From Ignavibacteria bacterium (GTDB lineage: Bacteria > Bacteroidota > Ignavibacteria > Ch128b), in NCBI GenBank assembly GCA_013177855.1, contig JABLYA010000003.1, positions 22,804-86,803 on the forward strand: a stretch of 64,000 bases of DNA, given 5' to 3'. Below are positions 28,632 to 38,238 of the stretch, in pieces. The notes beneath the pieces were generated by a model, which saw only the letters and a list, made by a program, of their open reading frames with translations, searched no databases and was not told the DNA's origin. Numbering within the stretch: the first letter of the stretch is position 1; each line of letters begins with the position of its first letter. The translations under genes and the position numbers were made by a program.

Positions 28632-30317
28632 TTAACGTGATTTTTTAGATTTTTTTAATTTAAAGGATTTTTTTAATTTTCCTCCAAATCTTTTTTTAGG
28701 ATTGTCAGATTCATTACTGGAAGTATTAGTTTGATTATCAGTAGTACTTACAGTATTTTCTTCTGGATTAAAACTAAGCTTCCTTAAATTTTCCCATGTA
28801 ATATTACCTTCTTTATCCCAATTTAATTGATAGCCACTTACTAATGCTTGATTAATTAAAGCATTAAATTGTTGTGATAAATCGGTTTTTACAGTAGAAG
28901 CTTTTAATCCAGCTTTTCCTAGATCTGACAATGCTTTATCTCTTATACTACGCATAGCATCTCTTTCCATTGCATTAGCTTCTGCTTCTTTAATTTGTAT
29001 CTCAGCATTCTGAGTGTTAGCAGTATTATAAATAGAAGCATTTCTGTTTATTTCATTTTGAAAAGATTGAGCTGTTTTAGATCCTAAATCATTTTGTAAT
29101 GATGTAGTAACTCCAGCCATATAATTTAACATAGCACTTGGATTATTAGCTACCATTTGACCAGATTTTATAGCTTGTGCTTTTGCTATATTTGTTTGAT
29201 TTTCTAGTAATTTTCTTTCAACAGAATAGTCTTCATATTTAGGAGTTACTCTATCATATTTTACATTTTCTTTTTTATTTAAAACATATGGAATTAAGGA
29301 TGTTAGTCCTTGAATACCATATCCTAAATATGCTTCTTTACTTAAAGTATCTAAATAATCTTTATAAGAAGATTTTCCAGCTGTTTCTCCTTTAGAAGAA
29401 GGTGTTTCAGTTGATTCTTCTTTAGTATCAGTTGGAGGATTTCCAGTATAATATTTAGGTAATTTATCTACCTTTTTTTTTAAAAGTGCAGCTCCCATAG
29501 CAGCTTTTTCTATTGGAGGATTTTGCTGCATTTGTAATAATTGATTTACATCTTGAGGTTGCTCTTGTGGAGCTACAGCACCTTCATCAGATGCTGTTGG
29601 TTGTTCTTGAGTAGGTTCCTCAGGATTACTTGGTTGCTCCTGCATATTTTGATCCTGCATATTTTGCTGTTGCTGCATTTGCTGTTGTTGCATTTGTTGT
29701 TGCTGCTGTTGCTCTAGTTGAGCTTGTTCCTTAGCTTTTTCAACGAATTCAGTTATTTTATCTTTAGCTATATTTGACTTAAGTTCTTCCTGCAACTGAT
29801 ATAAAGCCTTTAATTCTAAAGTTAAACTTTTTTTAGCTATAGGATCATTTTTATCTAAATCCTTACCTAATCTAACTTTATATTTATTTACTATTCTTTT
29901 AGATTCTTCAGCAAAAGTTCTTTTTTTATTTGGGATTAATATTCTATCTGAGAATACATATCCTCTTTTATTAAAGATAAATGAAGTTTCTCCTTGCTCT
30001 ACACTAGCTACAGGATCTACTATATTAGTATTTCCCAAATAATCTACTGGAATCCCACCATAAGGGTTCTCTTCATGAGTACCACCTTTATTATATTCTT
30101 TAAACATACCACCCCCTGCTTTTTTTTCTCTTGCATTTGAAGTATTATTTATAGCAGATTTAGCTGATTCTATCCCATTAGATACTACATTACCTAATAC
30201 ATTACCTAATGCAGGCATTGCAATAGAACTGCCAATACTAGCTATAGTACCAATAATATTAAGGAGGTTTGATTTACCTCCTTTAACATTCATGTCATTT
30301 TCTTCATAATAAGCCAT
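28632..30317 (-). CDS. crAss-type virion cargo protein with poly-Gln region
   Basis: A protein of 561 residues from the ATG at 30317 (an in-frame TTG lies 6 bases upstream). Residues about 70-125 carry a pattern I associate with crAss-like phages: GGTHEENPYGGIP, then VEQGETSFIF and YVFSDRI. A long Gln/Met run (QQQQQQMQQQQMQQQQ) and Pro/Glu-rich linker follow near residues 195-260, and the C-terminus is very basic (KLKKSFKLKKSKKSR), which could bind packaged DNA. A glycine-rich hydrophobic N-terminal segment (residues about 20-50) may be membrane-active. It sits next to the muzzle gene, matching the cargo position described for crAss001. Confidence 0.7.
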   Translation of the reverse strand: MAYYEENDMNVKGGKSNLLNIIGTIASIGSSIAMPALGNVLGNVVSNGIESAKSAINNTSNAREKKAGGGMFKEYNKGGTHEENPYGGIPVDYLGNTNIVDPVASVEQGETSFIFNKRGYVFSDRILIPNKKRTFAEESKRIVNKYKVRLGKDLDKNDPIAKKSLTLELKALYQLQEELKSNIAKDKITEFVEKAKEQAQLEQQQQQQMQQQQMQQQQNMQDQNMQEQPSNPEEPTQEQPTASDEGAVAPQEQPQDVNQLLQMQQNPPIEKAAMGAALLKKKVDKLPKYYTGNPPTDTKEESTETPSSKGETAGKSSYKDYLDTLSKEAYLGYGIQGLTSLIPYVLNKKENVKYDRVTPKYEDYSVERKLLENQTNIAKAQAIKSGQMVANNPSAMLNYMAGVTTSLQNDLGSKTAQSFQNEINRNASIYNTANTQNAEIQIKEAEANAMERDAMRSIRDKALSDLGKAGLKASTVKTDLSQQFNALINQALVSGYQLNWDKEGNITWENLRKLSFNPEENTVSTTDNQTNTSSNESDNPKKRFGGKLKKSFKLKKSKKSR

Positions 30318-30320
30318 ATG

Positions 30321-30328
30321 CAAATATA
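30321..30328 (-). promoter_or_regulatory. weak candidate -7 promoter box
   Basis: On the minus strand the 57-base gap upstream of the cargo gene reads TATATTTG only 3 bases before the ATG. The match to TAnnTTTG is exact, but a transcript would start almost at the start codon, so it would be leaderless. It may be a chance match. Confidence 0.2.
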
Positions 30329-30379
30329 TTTTAATTTTATTAAATAAATCTTATATAGATAGATACAAATTTTATTAAA

Positions 30380-33300
30380 TTAAACCATAGGAACACTATA
30401 AATTATTTTTATAGGGTCTAATCTTACTAATTCTTCTTTATTTTGAAATATTATGTTAGCTTTTAAATAATAATCTACAAATCTTTGTCTACTCACAGTA
30501 TCTAATCTAGGTATTATAAACCTATATGTTCTAAACCTTCTAATAAAATTAGAATCTGTTAAGATTACATTCTTACTGCTTATCTGAGAATTACTTAAAA
30601 CAATGCTATATGGAATAGCATTATTATTAGAATTTATATTAAATTCAATATTAGTATATACCCTCTTTAGATCAGCACTCCCTTCAATTACTTCTACACT
30701 AAACGGATATTTAATACCATAATATTCAGTAAATTTACCATTAGATCTTACATACACTTTATTACTGTTATAACTTCCAACTGTAGCTAAATCTAATTTA
30801 TTTGAATTTATATATAAAAATGGAGTAAATGAATGTGTTGATTCAAAAGCGTTTAATAATGTATTAAATGAGATATTAAATATATAATAGGTAAAATAAA
30901 TTCTATTTTCTTTAGATGAGTAATAAGCATGCACTTGTTGGCTTTTATCATTAGGAAAGTTTTTAAAATAACTTCTAACGTTTAAGCTATCAGACAATAT
31001 TCTTAATCCTCCTTGTAAACCAAAAGTATTTACAGTTTTATTTACACCATCATACCAATAAATAGTATTATCTAATAATACAATAGAACTTTTATGAATA
31101 CATCCAGAAATTGTACTTATGTAATCATATCCTAAAAATTTATCAGACATCCCTAAATATAACTCTGATACTTCTCCTTTTAATAATTGTTTTTCATTAT
31201 AATCAACAATTGCTATAGCTTTATCTTGAAAAGCTAATACTTTATTATTTAATAAAATAAGTTTATTTAAATCTCCATATATAGTAGATAATTCTATAAA
31301 ATTATTAGGTAGAAATTTAAGCCAATTGTCTACAATTTCTCCACTATATGATTTTTCACTGGCTAATATTTTTGTAATATGTTCAATGTTTTCAACATAT
31401 ATTAAAGGTTTACTAAATCCTTTTATTAAAGTATTTTCTTGGTGATAAACATTATTATATGTATAAGCTTTTTTAAATCCAGATGGATATTCACCAGCAT
31501 TATATTCATCAGTGTTATTAAACAAAGCTTTACCTTCATCTGGAGTATTTTGTAATTTCCATATATGCTGTTTATTGTCTGTTTTTGTAAAACAATTATC
31601 TCCACGAAGCTCTGTATTTATACTAGTATAAACTGGAAAAATTAAACTATTACTATGATATCTAGTATACCCAGATAAATTATATTCTTCTCCATTACCA
31701 CTAATAGTATACCCATCATGATAATCAAACATTTGAACAAAAGTATCTCCTTGTAATGAATTTATATTGGTAACAGTACTATCTATAAATATGGTTTCAC
31801 TACATGGATGATATATATTTAATGTCTTTGCTTCATAAGTTACACCACCATATCTTGAATAATCTTTGTTTTTGTATACATAAGCATACTTGTAATCAAA
31901 ACTCAAAGTGTGATTATCTTTTAAACTAAAAAAAGCACCAATACCAGATTTAGTATAGGAGTATTTATACGTATCAGGATACATATAAGATTTATTAGAA
32001 AATCCTGTAGTATCATTTTGTAAATAAAAGGTATCTATAGTAGTGTCTTTAGATATATAAACATCTTCTATTTCTTTATTGTAATAATTAGTATTGGAGA
32101 CTTCTAATTCAACTACTTTTTTATGATTTGTGTTTATAATTGCCCAACCAGATAAAGATAGATTATTCACTGGATAATAAACAGAATCATTATCTATATA
32201 TCCAACTAAATTTTTGTTAAAATATGATAGTTTACCAATTAATATTACTCTATCAGTATTATTAATAGTTACATCTTTAAAACATATTTCTGGGGATCTA
32301 AACTTTAAATACTTTTTATTATTATAATATGCAGATGGTAATGTAGTTTCACTAGTAACAAAATTTGGTAGTGATGCATTTATATTAGTAGTTTCTGTAT
32401 ATTTATTTTTAACTACATCATAATCAGAATCTGTAACTTTTACTAATTGTGAAACTACTCCAAAAGCTTTAACACTTTTATCTATATCTTTTCTTTGAAC
32501 TCTAACTATTCTATAAGAAAATCCTTTTAATTGTTCTGGAACTTTTACTTCAAAAGTGATATAAGGTATTAAAGCTTTAACTATATTATATTGAGAATCA
32601 TATTTAAATAAATATTTTTTACTATTTATTATCATTGGTAACTCATACACATCTGGAAATTTTACATCAGCTATCCACTTTACAAAACTTCTTTTACCTT
32701 TTTTATTTATAAATTCAATACCAAATCTATAATACTCACCCCACATATATCCTACATTATATGCTGATTCATAGGAAGAAGCATATGTAGAATAATCTAT
32801 TGTATTGTTAGGTTTTGTATTTTGTATTACATGATAATATGTGGCTTCATTAGCAGAAGAATCTATTAAAATTTCTTTAGTCTTTATTTCAAAAGAAATA
32901 TTTTTTCCAGTACCTCCAAATAAATTACTATTCTTTTTATATTTACATTGATAATCATAATATATACCATCTGTTACAATACAATCATTATCATAGCTTA
33001 TAGTATCAAAATCTGAATCTGTGTTTATAGTATGTAATTCATTTTCATTAATAATGAAATTATTAGTACCACTTATAAATCTATAAGCTCTTGCATCATA
33101 GTATTCTCCTAAATATTCATCTACATCAAATAATTCATCTTTTATATTACCTACAATTAAAGAATTATCTTTAGTAGTTAATGTTTTTGGCTCAAATAAA
33201 GACCCTCCATAAGATACAAATTCTTCTGGAGTCATAGTACCTAATGATACATTACCATAGTCAATGAAATAAAAATTATCGTATGTATAAATTGGAGCAT

Positions 33301-34399
33301 CTTGTACTAAATGAATATCTGGTACATCTTTTAATTCATAACTAACTCTATAAATCTTAATGTGTGTAAACTTTTTATCTATTTTACTAATCTTTAACTC
33401 TACACCTTTATTACTTACTTTATCAAAATCTCCACCTTTAAAATTACCTATAAATCCATTAATAGAACTACTTGTTATATTTATAAGTGGTGTTGGTTTT
33501 GATAATAATGTTTCAGCATTACCATAGCTATATAATTGATAAGCATACTGTACCTTACCATTTTTTAATTGACCATCATTTATAATACGTACAAACTCTA
33601 TATCATACAAATTAACATTTGGAGATAATTCAGTTAAATCTTCTTCTAATCCAAAAAGATCTGAATCAAATACGTTTATGTGTCTAAATTTATCGGCTAT
33701 AAAGTAAATTTTACCAAATTTGGGATTCCAATATTTAGTTGTATATTCTGTTATTGGTACATTTCTTTTAAAATTTAATCTACCTACGTATATTAGGTGT
33801 GTAGTGGTAACTAATTTATTATTTACTAATCCAATAATGTTGTTATTATTATCAAAATCTAGTTTCCATAATTGTCCATATAAATCGTAATTAGGATGAG
33901 CTGTTAATAATATTAAACTTTTATATATCTCTATAGCTCCTACTATTATAGGAGTAGCCTTCGTTGGGTATAAATAAACTATATTGCAGTTAGAACTATT
34001 TGTAATTACTAAATCTTCATAATTTATAATTCTTATAGAATCATAAATTTTATATACTTTTAACTTTCCACTTTGTATAATTGATTTTATAGTGGAATTA
34101 TTTATAATATTGTTGTATAAAGTATCTAAAGCTTTATCAGGATCACTACCAGAATATGCAGATACATAGTTAGAGAATAAAATTCCTGCATTAGCTTTTA
34201 CATTAGTTATTTCATAACTAATAGCTACTTCTGGTATTTCAAATAATAATTTATTACCATAGTCATTTACAATACTACCAGAAGTAGAAGATTCAGTAAT
34301 TACACGAATATTTAATGCATTATTATAACTATTATCATCCCTTAAAGTAGGAGATACATCTGTATTTATACCTTTGTAAAAGTTTAATACTTTTTCCAT
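30380..34399 (-). CDS. tail muzzle / stabilisation protein
   Basis: A 1339-residue, beta-rich, Tyr/Asn/Ser-rich protein. The opening NFYKGINTDVSPTLRDDNSY and the following ALNIRVIT are typical of the large crAss-like tail protein that forms the 'muzzle' at the tail tip in crAss001 and is distantly like P22 gp10-type stabilisation proteins. The rest shows repeated strand-loop units compatible with propeller or beta-sheet domains. It lies 3 bases after the ring gene, the usual order. The family assignment is from the N-terminal motif and gene order; the fold is inferred. Confidence 0.8.
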   Translation of the reverse strand: MEKVLNFYKGINTDVSPTLRDDNSYNNALNIRVITESSTSGSIVNDYGNKLLFEIPEVAISYEITNVKANAGILFSNYVSAYSGSDPDKALDTLYNNIINNSTIKSIIQSGKLKVYKIYDSIRIINYEDLVITNSSNCNIVYLYPTKATPIIVGAIEIYKSLILLTAHPNYDLYGQLWKLDFDNNNNIIGLVNNKLVTTTHLIYVGRLNFKRNVPITEYTTKYWNPKFGKIYFIADKFRHINVFDSDLFGLEEDLTELSPNVNLYDIEFVRIINDGQLKNGKVQYAYQLYSYGNAETLLSKPTPLINITSSSINGFIGNFKGGDFDKVSNKGVELKISKIDKKFTHIKIYRVSYELKDVPDIHLVQDAPIYTYDNFYFIDYGNVSLGTMTPEEFVSYGGSLFEPKTLTTKDNSLIVGNIKDELFDVDEYLGEYYDARAYRFISGTNNFIINENELHTINTDSDFDTISYDNDCIVTDGIYYDYQCKYKKNSNLFGGTGKNISFEIKTKEILIDSSANEATYYHVIQNTKPNNTIDYSTYASSYESAYNVGYMWGEYYRFGIEFINKKGKRSFVKWIADVKFPDVYELPMIINSKKYLFKYDSQYNIVKALIPYITFEVKVPEQLKGFSYRIVRVQRKDIDKSVKAFGVVSQLVKVTDSDYDVVKNKYTETTNINASLPNFVTSETTLPSAYYNNKKYLKFRSPEICFKDVTINNTDRVILIGKLSYFNKNLVGYIDNDSVYYPVNNLSLSGWAIINTNHKKVVELEVSNTNYYNKEIEDVYISKDTTIDTFYLQNDTTGFSNKSYMYPDTYKYSYTKSGIGAFFSLKDNHTLSFDYKYAYVYKNKDYSRYGGVTYEAKTLNIYHPCSETIFIDSTVTNINSLQGDTFVQMFDYHDGYTISGNGEEYNLSGYTRYHSNSLIFPVYTSINTELRGDNCFTKTDNKQHIWKLQNTPDEGKALFNNTDEYNAGEYPSGFKKAYTYNNVYHQENTLIKGFSKPLIYVENIEHITKILASEKSYSGEIVDNWLKFLPNNFIELSTIYGDLNKLILLNNKVLAFQDKAIAIVDYNEKQLLKGEVSELYLGMSDKFLGYDYISTISGCIHKSSIVLLDNTIYWYDGVNKTVNTFGLQGGLRILSDSLNVRSYFKNFPNDKSQQVHAYYSSKENRIYFTYYIFNISFNTLLNAFESTHSFTPFLYINSNKLDLATVGSYNSNKVYVRSNGKFTEYYGIKYPFSVEVIEGSADLKRVYTNIEFNINSNNNAIPYSIVLSNSQISSKNVILTDSNFIRRFRTYRFIIPRLDTVSRQRFVDYYLKANIIFQNKEELVRLDPIKIIYSVPMV

Positions 34400-34402
34400 A
34401 AA

Positions 34403-35131
34403 TTATTGATTAGTAAAATAACCTCTATATATGGTTTTATCTGCTAAATACTTATAATTATAATCCCCATAATTTCCTTTTGATATTAGTTTAGTTGTAA
34501 TATTTTTTATAGCTTCAGCAGTTGCATAATCAGGAATAACCATAGATACAAACGCTCCTCCAGCATAAAATGAATATAACCTTGATAAATAATCGTATGT
34601 TAATTGATCTATTTTTCCTTCTAATAAACTTCTAAAAGCTAATCTTTCAATAATATAATATTGTACAGCTTTTATATAACGATCATTGTCTGGAATTAAA
34701 GGTTTACCTTCACAATCTATTGGATATGCTTTATAAGCTACTTCTATCAATACATCTGTAACAGATAAAAATAGATAAGAATTGTTTACTGTATAAGTGA
34801 GTTCAGTTGGTTCATACTTTGATTTTTTACTTATATGAAAAACATCTGTGGTTTTTCTAAAAGATAAATTACTACCATGAAGCCTAACTCCTTTTAATTC
34901 ATATAAATCTGGAGGTAATTCACATCTATAATCATCTACATATATTGGAGGGTAATTATCATCGCTACCATCTGTAACTTTATCTAAATAAGGTATAGTA
35001 GCTCTTATAAGAGACATAGCTTCATAAGTCCATTCAAGAGCATCAGAGTAACTTAACTGTTCTACGAATGGAGTGTCTCTAAAAATCTTTTCTATTATTG
35101 TATCTAATTTAACGTATTTACCATTCCACAT
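34403..35131 (-). CDS. tail ring (connector) protein next to the muzzle
   Basis: A 242-residue protein with LSYSDALEWTYEAMSLI near the N-terminus, followed by a Pro/Asp-rich loop (DDNYPPIYVDDYRCELPPD). This matches the ring or tail-tube adaptor (P22 gp4/T7 gp11-like class) encoded directly before the muzzle in crAss-like phages. The start overlaps the upstream gene's end by 14 bases, indicating translational coupling. Predicted to sit between the portal-side rings and the muzzle; structural role by synteny. Confidence 0.7.
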   Translation of the reverse strand: MWNGKYVKLDTIIEKIFRDTPFVEQLSYSDALEWTYEAMSLIRATIPYLDKVTDGSDDNYPPIYVDDYRCELPPDLYELKGVRLHGSNLSFRKTTDVFHISKKSKYEPTELTYTVNNSYLFLSVTDVLIEVAYKAYPIDCEGKPLIPDNDRYIKAVQYYIIERLAFRSLLEGKIDQLTYDYLSRLYSFYAGGAFVSMVIPDYATAEAIKNITTKLISKGNYGDYNYKYLADKTIYRGYFTNQ

Positions 35132-35681
35132 TTTTTATAATTTTATTTATTTTAAGACTTCTTTCTCTAAAATTTCTTGGATTTAATGGGTTTTTTAAAT
35201 ATTCGTGTAATAATTTTTTTGCTTTGTATCTAGCAGAAAAATTATAAAAACTTTTATTCTTAATCATATTTCCAACAGTATCCCAATTAAATCTAAAAAC
35301 ATAACCATCAGTAGATTTATTGTCAAATCTTACTAATGGCTTATTTTTTATCTTTTTATAATCAGATCTTTTTGTTACACCTGGATAAAGCTTTTTCCAA
35401 AGCTCTAATGTACTTTTATAATCTACAGGATACACATTTAAGTTTGACCATACATTATCAATAAAAAATCTGCTTGGTTTAACTTTAGTTATGTATATAG
35501 AACCTAAACTCTGAGGTAGATAAAAAGATATCCCTTTTTGTATCATTAACAAAGTCATCTCCTCTATAAACTTATTGAAAACATTTATATATTTAGAATA
35601 AGTTATAGGAGTAGTACTTTTTCTATTATTTAAATAGAATTCATAAAAATTTCTTATTTTTAATATATTCTTGGATCTCAT
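35118..35681 (-). CDS. conserved tail-assembly protein, basic
   Basis: A 187-residue basic protein with a central LPQSLGSIYITKVKPSRF segment; such a 'GxIxI' beta hairpin with flanking basic helices is common in this crAss-like syntenic position, and similar small basic proteins there have been compared with IHF/HU-type proteins. I cannot confirm that fold by eye. It overlaps both neighbours by 4-14 bases, so it is translationally coupled to the ring and connector genes. Confidence 0.55.
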   Translation of the reverse strand: MRSKNILKIRNFYEFYLNNRKSTTPITYSKYINVFNKFIEEMTLLMIQKGISFYLPQSLGSIYITKVKPSRFFIDNVWSNLNVYPVDYKSTLELWKKLYPGVTKRSDYKKIKNKPLVRFDNKSTDGYVFRFNWDTVGNMIKNKSFYNFSARYKAKKLLHEYLKNPLNPRNFRERSLKINKIIKNVEW

Positions 35682-36427
35682 ATTTCTTCCTCTTCTTTAG
35701 TTTGTACTTGTGGAGTAGATTTATTATTACCTAATATAGCTAAGTCATCATTAGCATTATTAATAGTATCTGCTACTTTTGGTAGCTTGAAATAGTTATG
35801 TACTACCATTTCTTTTATATAAGTATACATCCAATGTTTTAATGGATATTTACTGTCCCATGTAAAAGAAGGTTCACCATTAGCTTTTCTAAATTTACCT
35901 ACTAACTCTGGATCCTCAAATACTCCACGAATATTTATATACTTTAAACCTTTCCAATACAAATTATTAGAATTACCTATAACATGCATCCTATCATTCA
36001 TTAAAAAACAAAAAATTTCATTTTTGTTTAATCTACCATTTCCAACATATGGTACTTCTAAATGATCTACTAATTTAAATTTTTTTGTAACTTGATTTAC
36101 AGAACCTACATATGTTATAGTAGGCTTCCTATGTCTTTCTATAGTACCTGGAATTGTTTGTTTTGACCTATAAATTTTTTTCTCCAATGGTATATTTAAA
36201 TTAGCATATAAATCTAATGTGTTTATTAACTCTACTTCTACTGCACCTAAATCTTGTATTACTTCATCATCAATAGTCTCACCTTTATTAAATTGGTTTC
36301 TTAACCATAAAGCCCTTTGATTTTTTATAGCAAAGGCAATATCTCTAATATCTATATGCTCATCATCTGAATAGTGACTTCTTAAACTATTCAAGATATC
36401 ATATACCATAAAATTTAAAGTTAACAT
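35678..36427 (-). CDS. conserved structural (tail connector) protein
   Basis: A 249-residue protein starting with a helical region YDILNSLRSHYSDDEHIDIR and FAIKNQRALWLRNQF, a pattern I associate with a conserved crAss-like structural protein encoded upstream of the ring and muzzle genes. The C-terminal 30 residues are polar and probably disordered (QVQTKEEEEI). It overlaps the next gene by 4 bases (ATGA type) and lies 1 base after the spanin stop. A tail-hub role is inferred from position. Confidence 0.6.
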   Translation of the reverse strand: MLTLNFMVYDILNSLRSHYSDDEHIDIRDIAFAIKNQRALWLRNQFNKGETIDDEVIQDLGAVEVELINTLDLYANLNIPLEKKIYRSKQTIPGTIERHRKPTITYVGSVNQVTKKFKLVDHLEVPYVGNGRLNKNEIFCFLMNDRMHVIGNSNNLYWKGLKYINIRGVFEDPELVGKFRKANGEPSFTWDSKYPLKHWMYTYIKEMVVHNYFKLPKVADTINNANDDLAILGNNKSTPQVQTKEEEEI

Positions 36428-36428
36428 A

Positions 36429-36947
36429 TTATTTATATTTTATATAAAAAAATGTAAAAGCAAATAATGCACTTATACAAATCAATCCAATAAAACTTAA
36501 TATTTTATGCAATACTGGAATCTTTTCTATTATTTCAATATTGTTTTTTCTTTCTAATAAATAAAGGTTTTTCCAATGGATCACCTCTTTTATAGCATTA
36601 TCTAATTTTATTTTTAAAGTAGTATCTACAAAATAAAGATTGTGATAAAGTTTATTATTTTTTACATAAGCAACACTTTCACAAAATTCATTTGTTAATA
36701 TAGATTTTCCTTTTGTACTAAATTTTGAATTTTCACCAATATAAACTGTATCTATCTTATATAAAGTATCTTTAGGTAATTTTAAATAAATAGTAGTATC
36801 TTTATAACTTACTATTATAGAATCTTTTATTTTCTCTATAATAGTTGATTCTTGTTTTACTTCTGGACAAAATTTTAAGCATTCTCTTCTTGTATAACAA
36901 GACGTTAATGTTAAAATTATAACTATATACAATATTACTCGTACCAT
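36429..36947 (-). CDS. unimolecular spanin candidate
   Basis: A 172-residue protein with a lipoprotein signal ending LTSC (Cys 17 as the lipidated residue), a long hydrophilic beta- and helix-forming ectodomain (about 20-145), and a C-terminal transmembrane segment (about 149-170, FIGLICISALFAFTFFYI) with a short basic tail. An outer-membrane lipid anchor plus an inner-membrane anchor in one chain is the definition of a u-spanin (T1 gp11 class), which fuses the two membranes at the end of lysis. It directly follows the endolysin, overlapping it by 13 bases. An oddity is its place inside the tail operon. Confidence 0.75.
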   Translation of the reverse strand: MVRVILYIVIILTLTSCYTRRECLKFCPEVKQESTIIEKIKDSIIVSYKDTTIYLKLPKDTLYKIDTVYIGENSKFSTKGKSILTNEFCESVAYVKNNKLYHNLYFVDTTLKIKLDNAIKEVIHWKNLYLLERKNNIEIIEKIPVLHKILSFIGLICISALFAFTFFYIKYK

Positions 36948-37441
36948 CTTGCAAATTTATTTATTGTTCTTACTGGTCTTCTTTTTTTATAAACTCCATC
37001 ACCTTCTCTACTACCCATCTCATTTGTATTCCCTTCTATAGTTATAACTACATTACTTTTTATCTTTTCACAAATACCTACATGGGCTATCCTTTTCTTA
37101 GATTGATAATAGATACCAAAAACTTCTCCTCCTACTACTTTATCAGGAGAAATTACTTTAGAACTCTTAAACCAAGAAGGTGCCCAAGCTGGACTATTGG
37201 GGACTTCATATCCACATTTCTTATGTACAAACGTAACGAAAGCACCACACCACGGATATTGTCCCCTAAGCCCAGCTGAGGCCAAAAACATCTCTACTTC
37301 ATAACCGTCATTATTACCAGTGGCTTCTCTAACTCCTATATATTGCGATGCAGTATATATTATACAAGAGTTTTGAGCGCTAAGATAAATGCTATGAAAT
37401 AAAGCGAAAACAAAAATAAAGAGAATTTTACTTTTTCCCAT
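36935..37441 (-). CDS. secreted CHAP-domain endolysin
   Basis: A 168-residue protein with a cleavable Sec signal (hydrophobic 5-20, cleavage near LSAQ at 20-23) and a CHAP/NlpC-type amidase-endopeptidase domain. Catalytic residues visible are Cys 65 (PWCGAFV), His 120 (RIAHVGI) and an acidic or polar residue in IEGNTNE (136-141). Such enzymes cut peptidoglycan peptide bonds. The signal means it can reach the periplasm without a large-hole holin. Its start lies 82 bases inside the upstream holin-like gene, so the two are tightly coupled. Confidence 0.8.
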   Translation of the reverse strand: MGKSKILFIFVFALFHSIYLSAQNSCIIYTASQYIGVREATGNNDGYEVEMFLASAGLRGQYPWCGAFVTFVHKKCGYEVPNSPAWAPSWFKSSKVISPDKVVGGEVFGIYYQSKKRIAHVGICEKIKSNVVITIEGNTNEMGSREGDGVYKKRRPVRTINKFARWYE

Positions 37442-37719
37442 TCTGATAAGTAATAACTATCGTACTTTTTTTCTAAGGTGTTATCTAAATAATCGTATAC
37501 CTTTGGAAAGGTTATCTTTAATAAAATCCATGCTAAACCATGAAATATAAGTACGGCTATAATAGCATATACTATCTGTTGAAGTACACCAGCATCATAA
37601 AAGGCAGCTGTATTATCAATCAAACGTATAATATAAGGCAGAGTAAACCATAGTATAATAGCTATGGGTATTGTAATTATTTCATTCCAATCTTTTATAA
37701 ATTTAATCAGATTCTTCAT
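37360..37719 (-). CDS. holin-like membrane protein
   Basis: A 119-residue protein from ATG 37719 (a TTG lies 6 bases upstream). Three hydrophobic segments are visible at about residues 15-33, 46-70 and 95-117, with charged loops (LEKKYDSYYLSEWEK). Location between another membrane protein and the secreted endolysin, with an 82-base overlap into the endolysin gene, supports a holin or pinholin role. No holin family is recognised by sequence, so the function rests on topology and neighbourhood. Confidence 0.6.
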   Translation of the reverse strand: MKNLIKFIKDWNEIITIPIAIILWFTLPYIIRLIDNTAAFYDAGVLQQIVYAIIAVLIFHGLAWILLKITFPKVYDYLDNTLEKKYDSYYLSEWEKVKFSLFLFSLYFIAFILALKTLV

Positions 37720-38113
37720 GCTCAAATGAGTTTATTGTTATATGATTTAAAAATGAATAAACTATCCACCATATTATACCAGTTGTACTGTAGATAATAT
37801 GATTTGTCAAACAAAATGCAAAATAACTAATGCTAATAGCAATAAGAAAATGACTTAATGTTGCTAGGAAATGATAAGCATCTGTTATAAATACTAACGA
37901 TGTTGTAGATAGGAAGAATTTAGGCCCTTTAGAAGGATTATTGTCTTTGTATTTATTTTTCCAACTTATTCTTGGATTCCACCAATTATCGTTGATATTA
38001 GGAAACGTTTCCTTAAAATCATTATATTTAAATTGTATAACTTCTCGAATACCTCTAGCTATTCCAGCTAAAGATATAAATATTATAAGTATAGCTAAAT
38101 TTATTATTCCCAT
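37703..38113 (-). CDS. multi-pass membrane protein of the lysis cassette
   Basis: A 136-residue protein with an N-terminal hydrophobic segment (3-20), a polar Trp-rich loop (NDNWWNPRISWKNKY), and two or three further membrane segments (about 68-130). It overlaps the holin-like gene by 17 bases. It could be a second holin component, an antiholin or an anchor protein; no family is recognised. Confidence 0.55.
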   Translation of the reverse strand: MGIINLAILIIFISLAGIARGIREVIQFKYNDFKETFPNINDNWWNPRISWKNKYKDNNPSKGPKFFLSTTSLVFITDAYHFLATLSHFLIAISISYFAFCLTNHIIYSTTGIIWWIVYSFLNHITINSFEHEESD

Positions 38114-38124
38114 AATGCTTAATT

Positions 38125-38238
38125 TTATATGTATCCAAGAATTGCTAAAATAATCACAATAATAATAGCTATCCCTAAGGATGTTCTAATAACATCAAAC
38201 CAGGAATATTTACCCAGGAAAGTTTTGATCCATTTCAT
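38125..38238 (-). CDS. 37-residue single-pass membrane protein
   Basis: A short frame from ATG 38238 to TAA 38125-38127. The product has an amphipathic basic N-terminus (MKWIKTFLGKYSWFDVIR) and one strong transmembrane segment (LGIAIIIVIILAILGYI). It overlaps the end of the upstream gene by 29 bases and lies 11 bases before the next membrane-protein gene, so it is part of the lysis cassette. Similar tiny single-pass proteins serve as holin partners in other phages; here that is inference. Confidence 0.6.
   Translation of the reverse strand: MKWIKTFLGKYSWFDVIRTSLGIAIIIVIILAILGYI

Noticed and set aside
36945..36960. Promoter-like TAAATTTG directly before the spanin start
   Set aside because: It lies inside the end of the endolysin coding sequence and encodes conserved-looking residues; likely a chance match.
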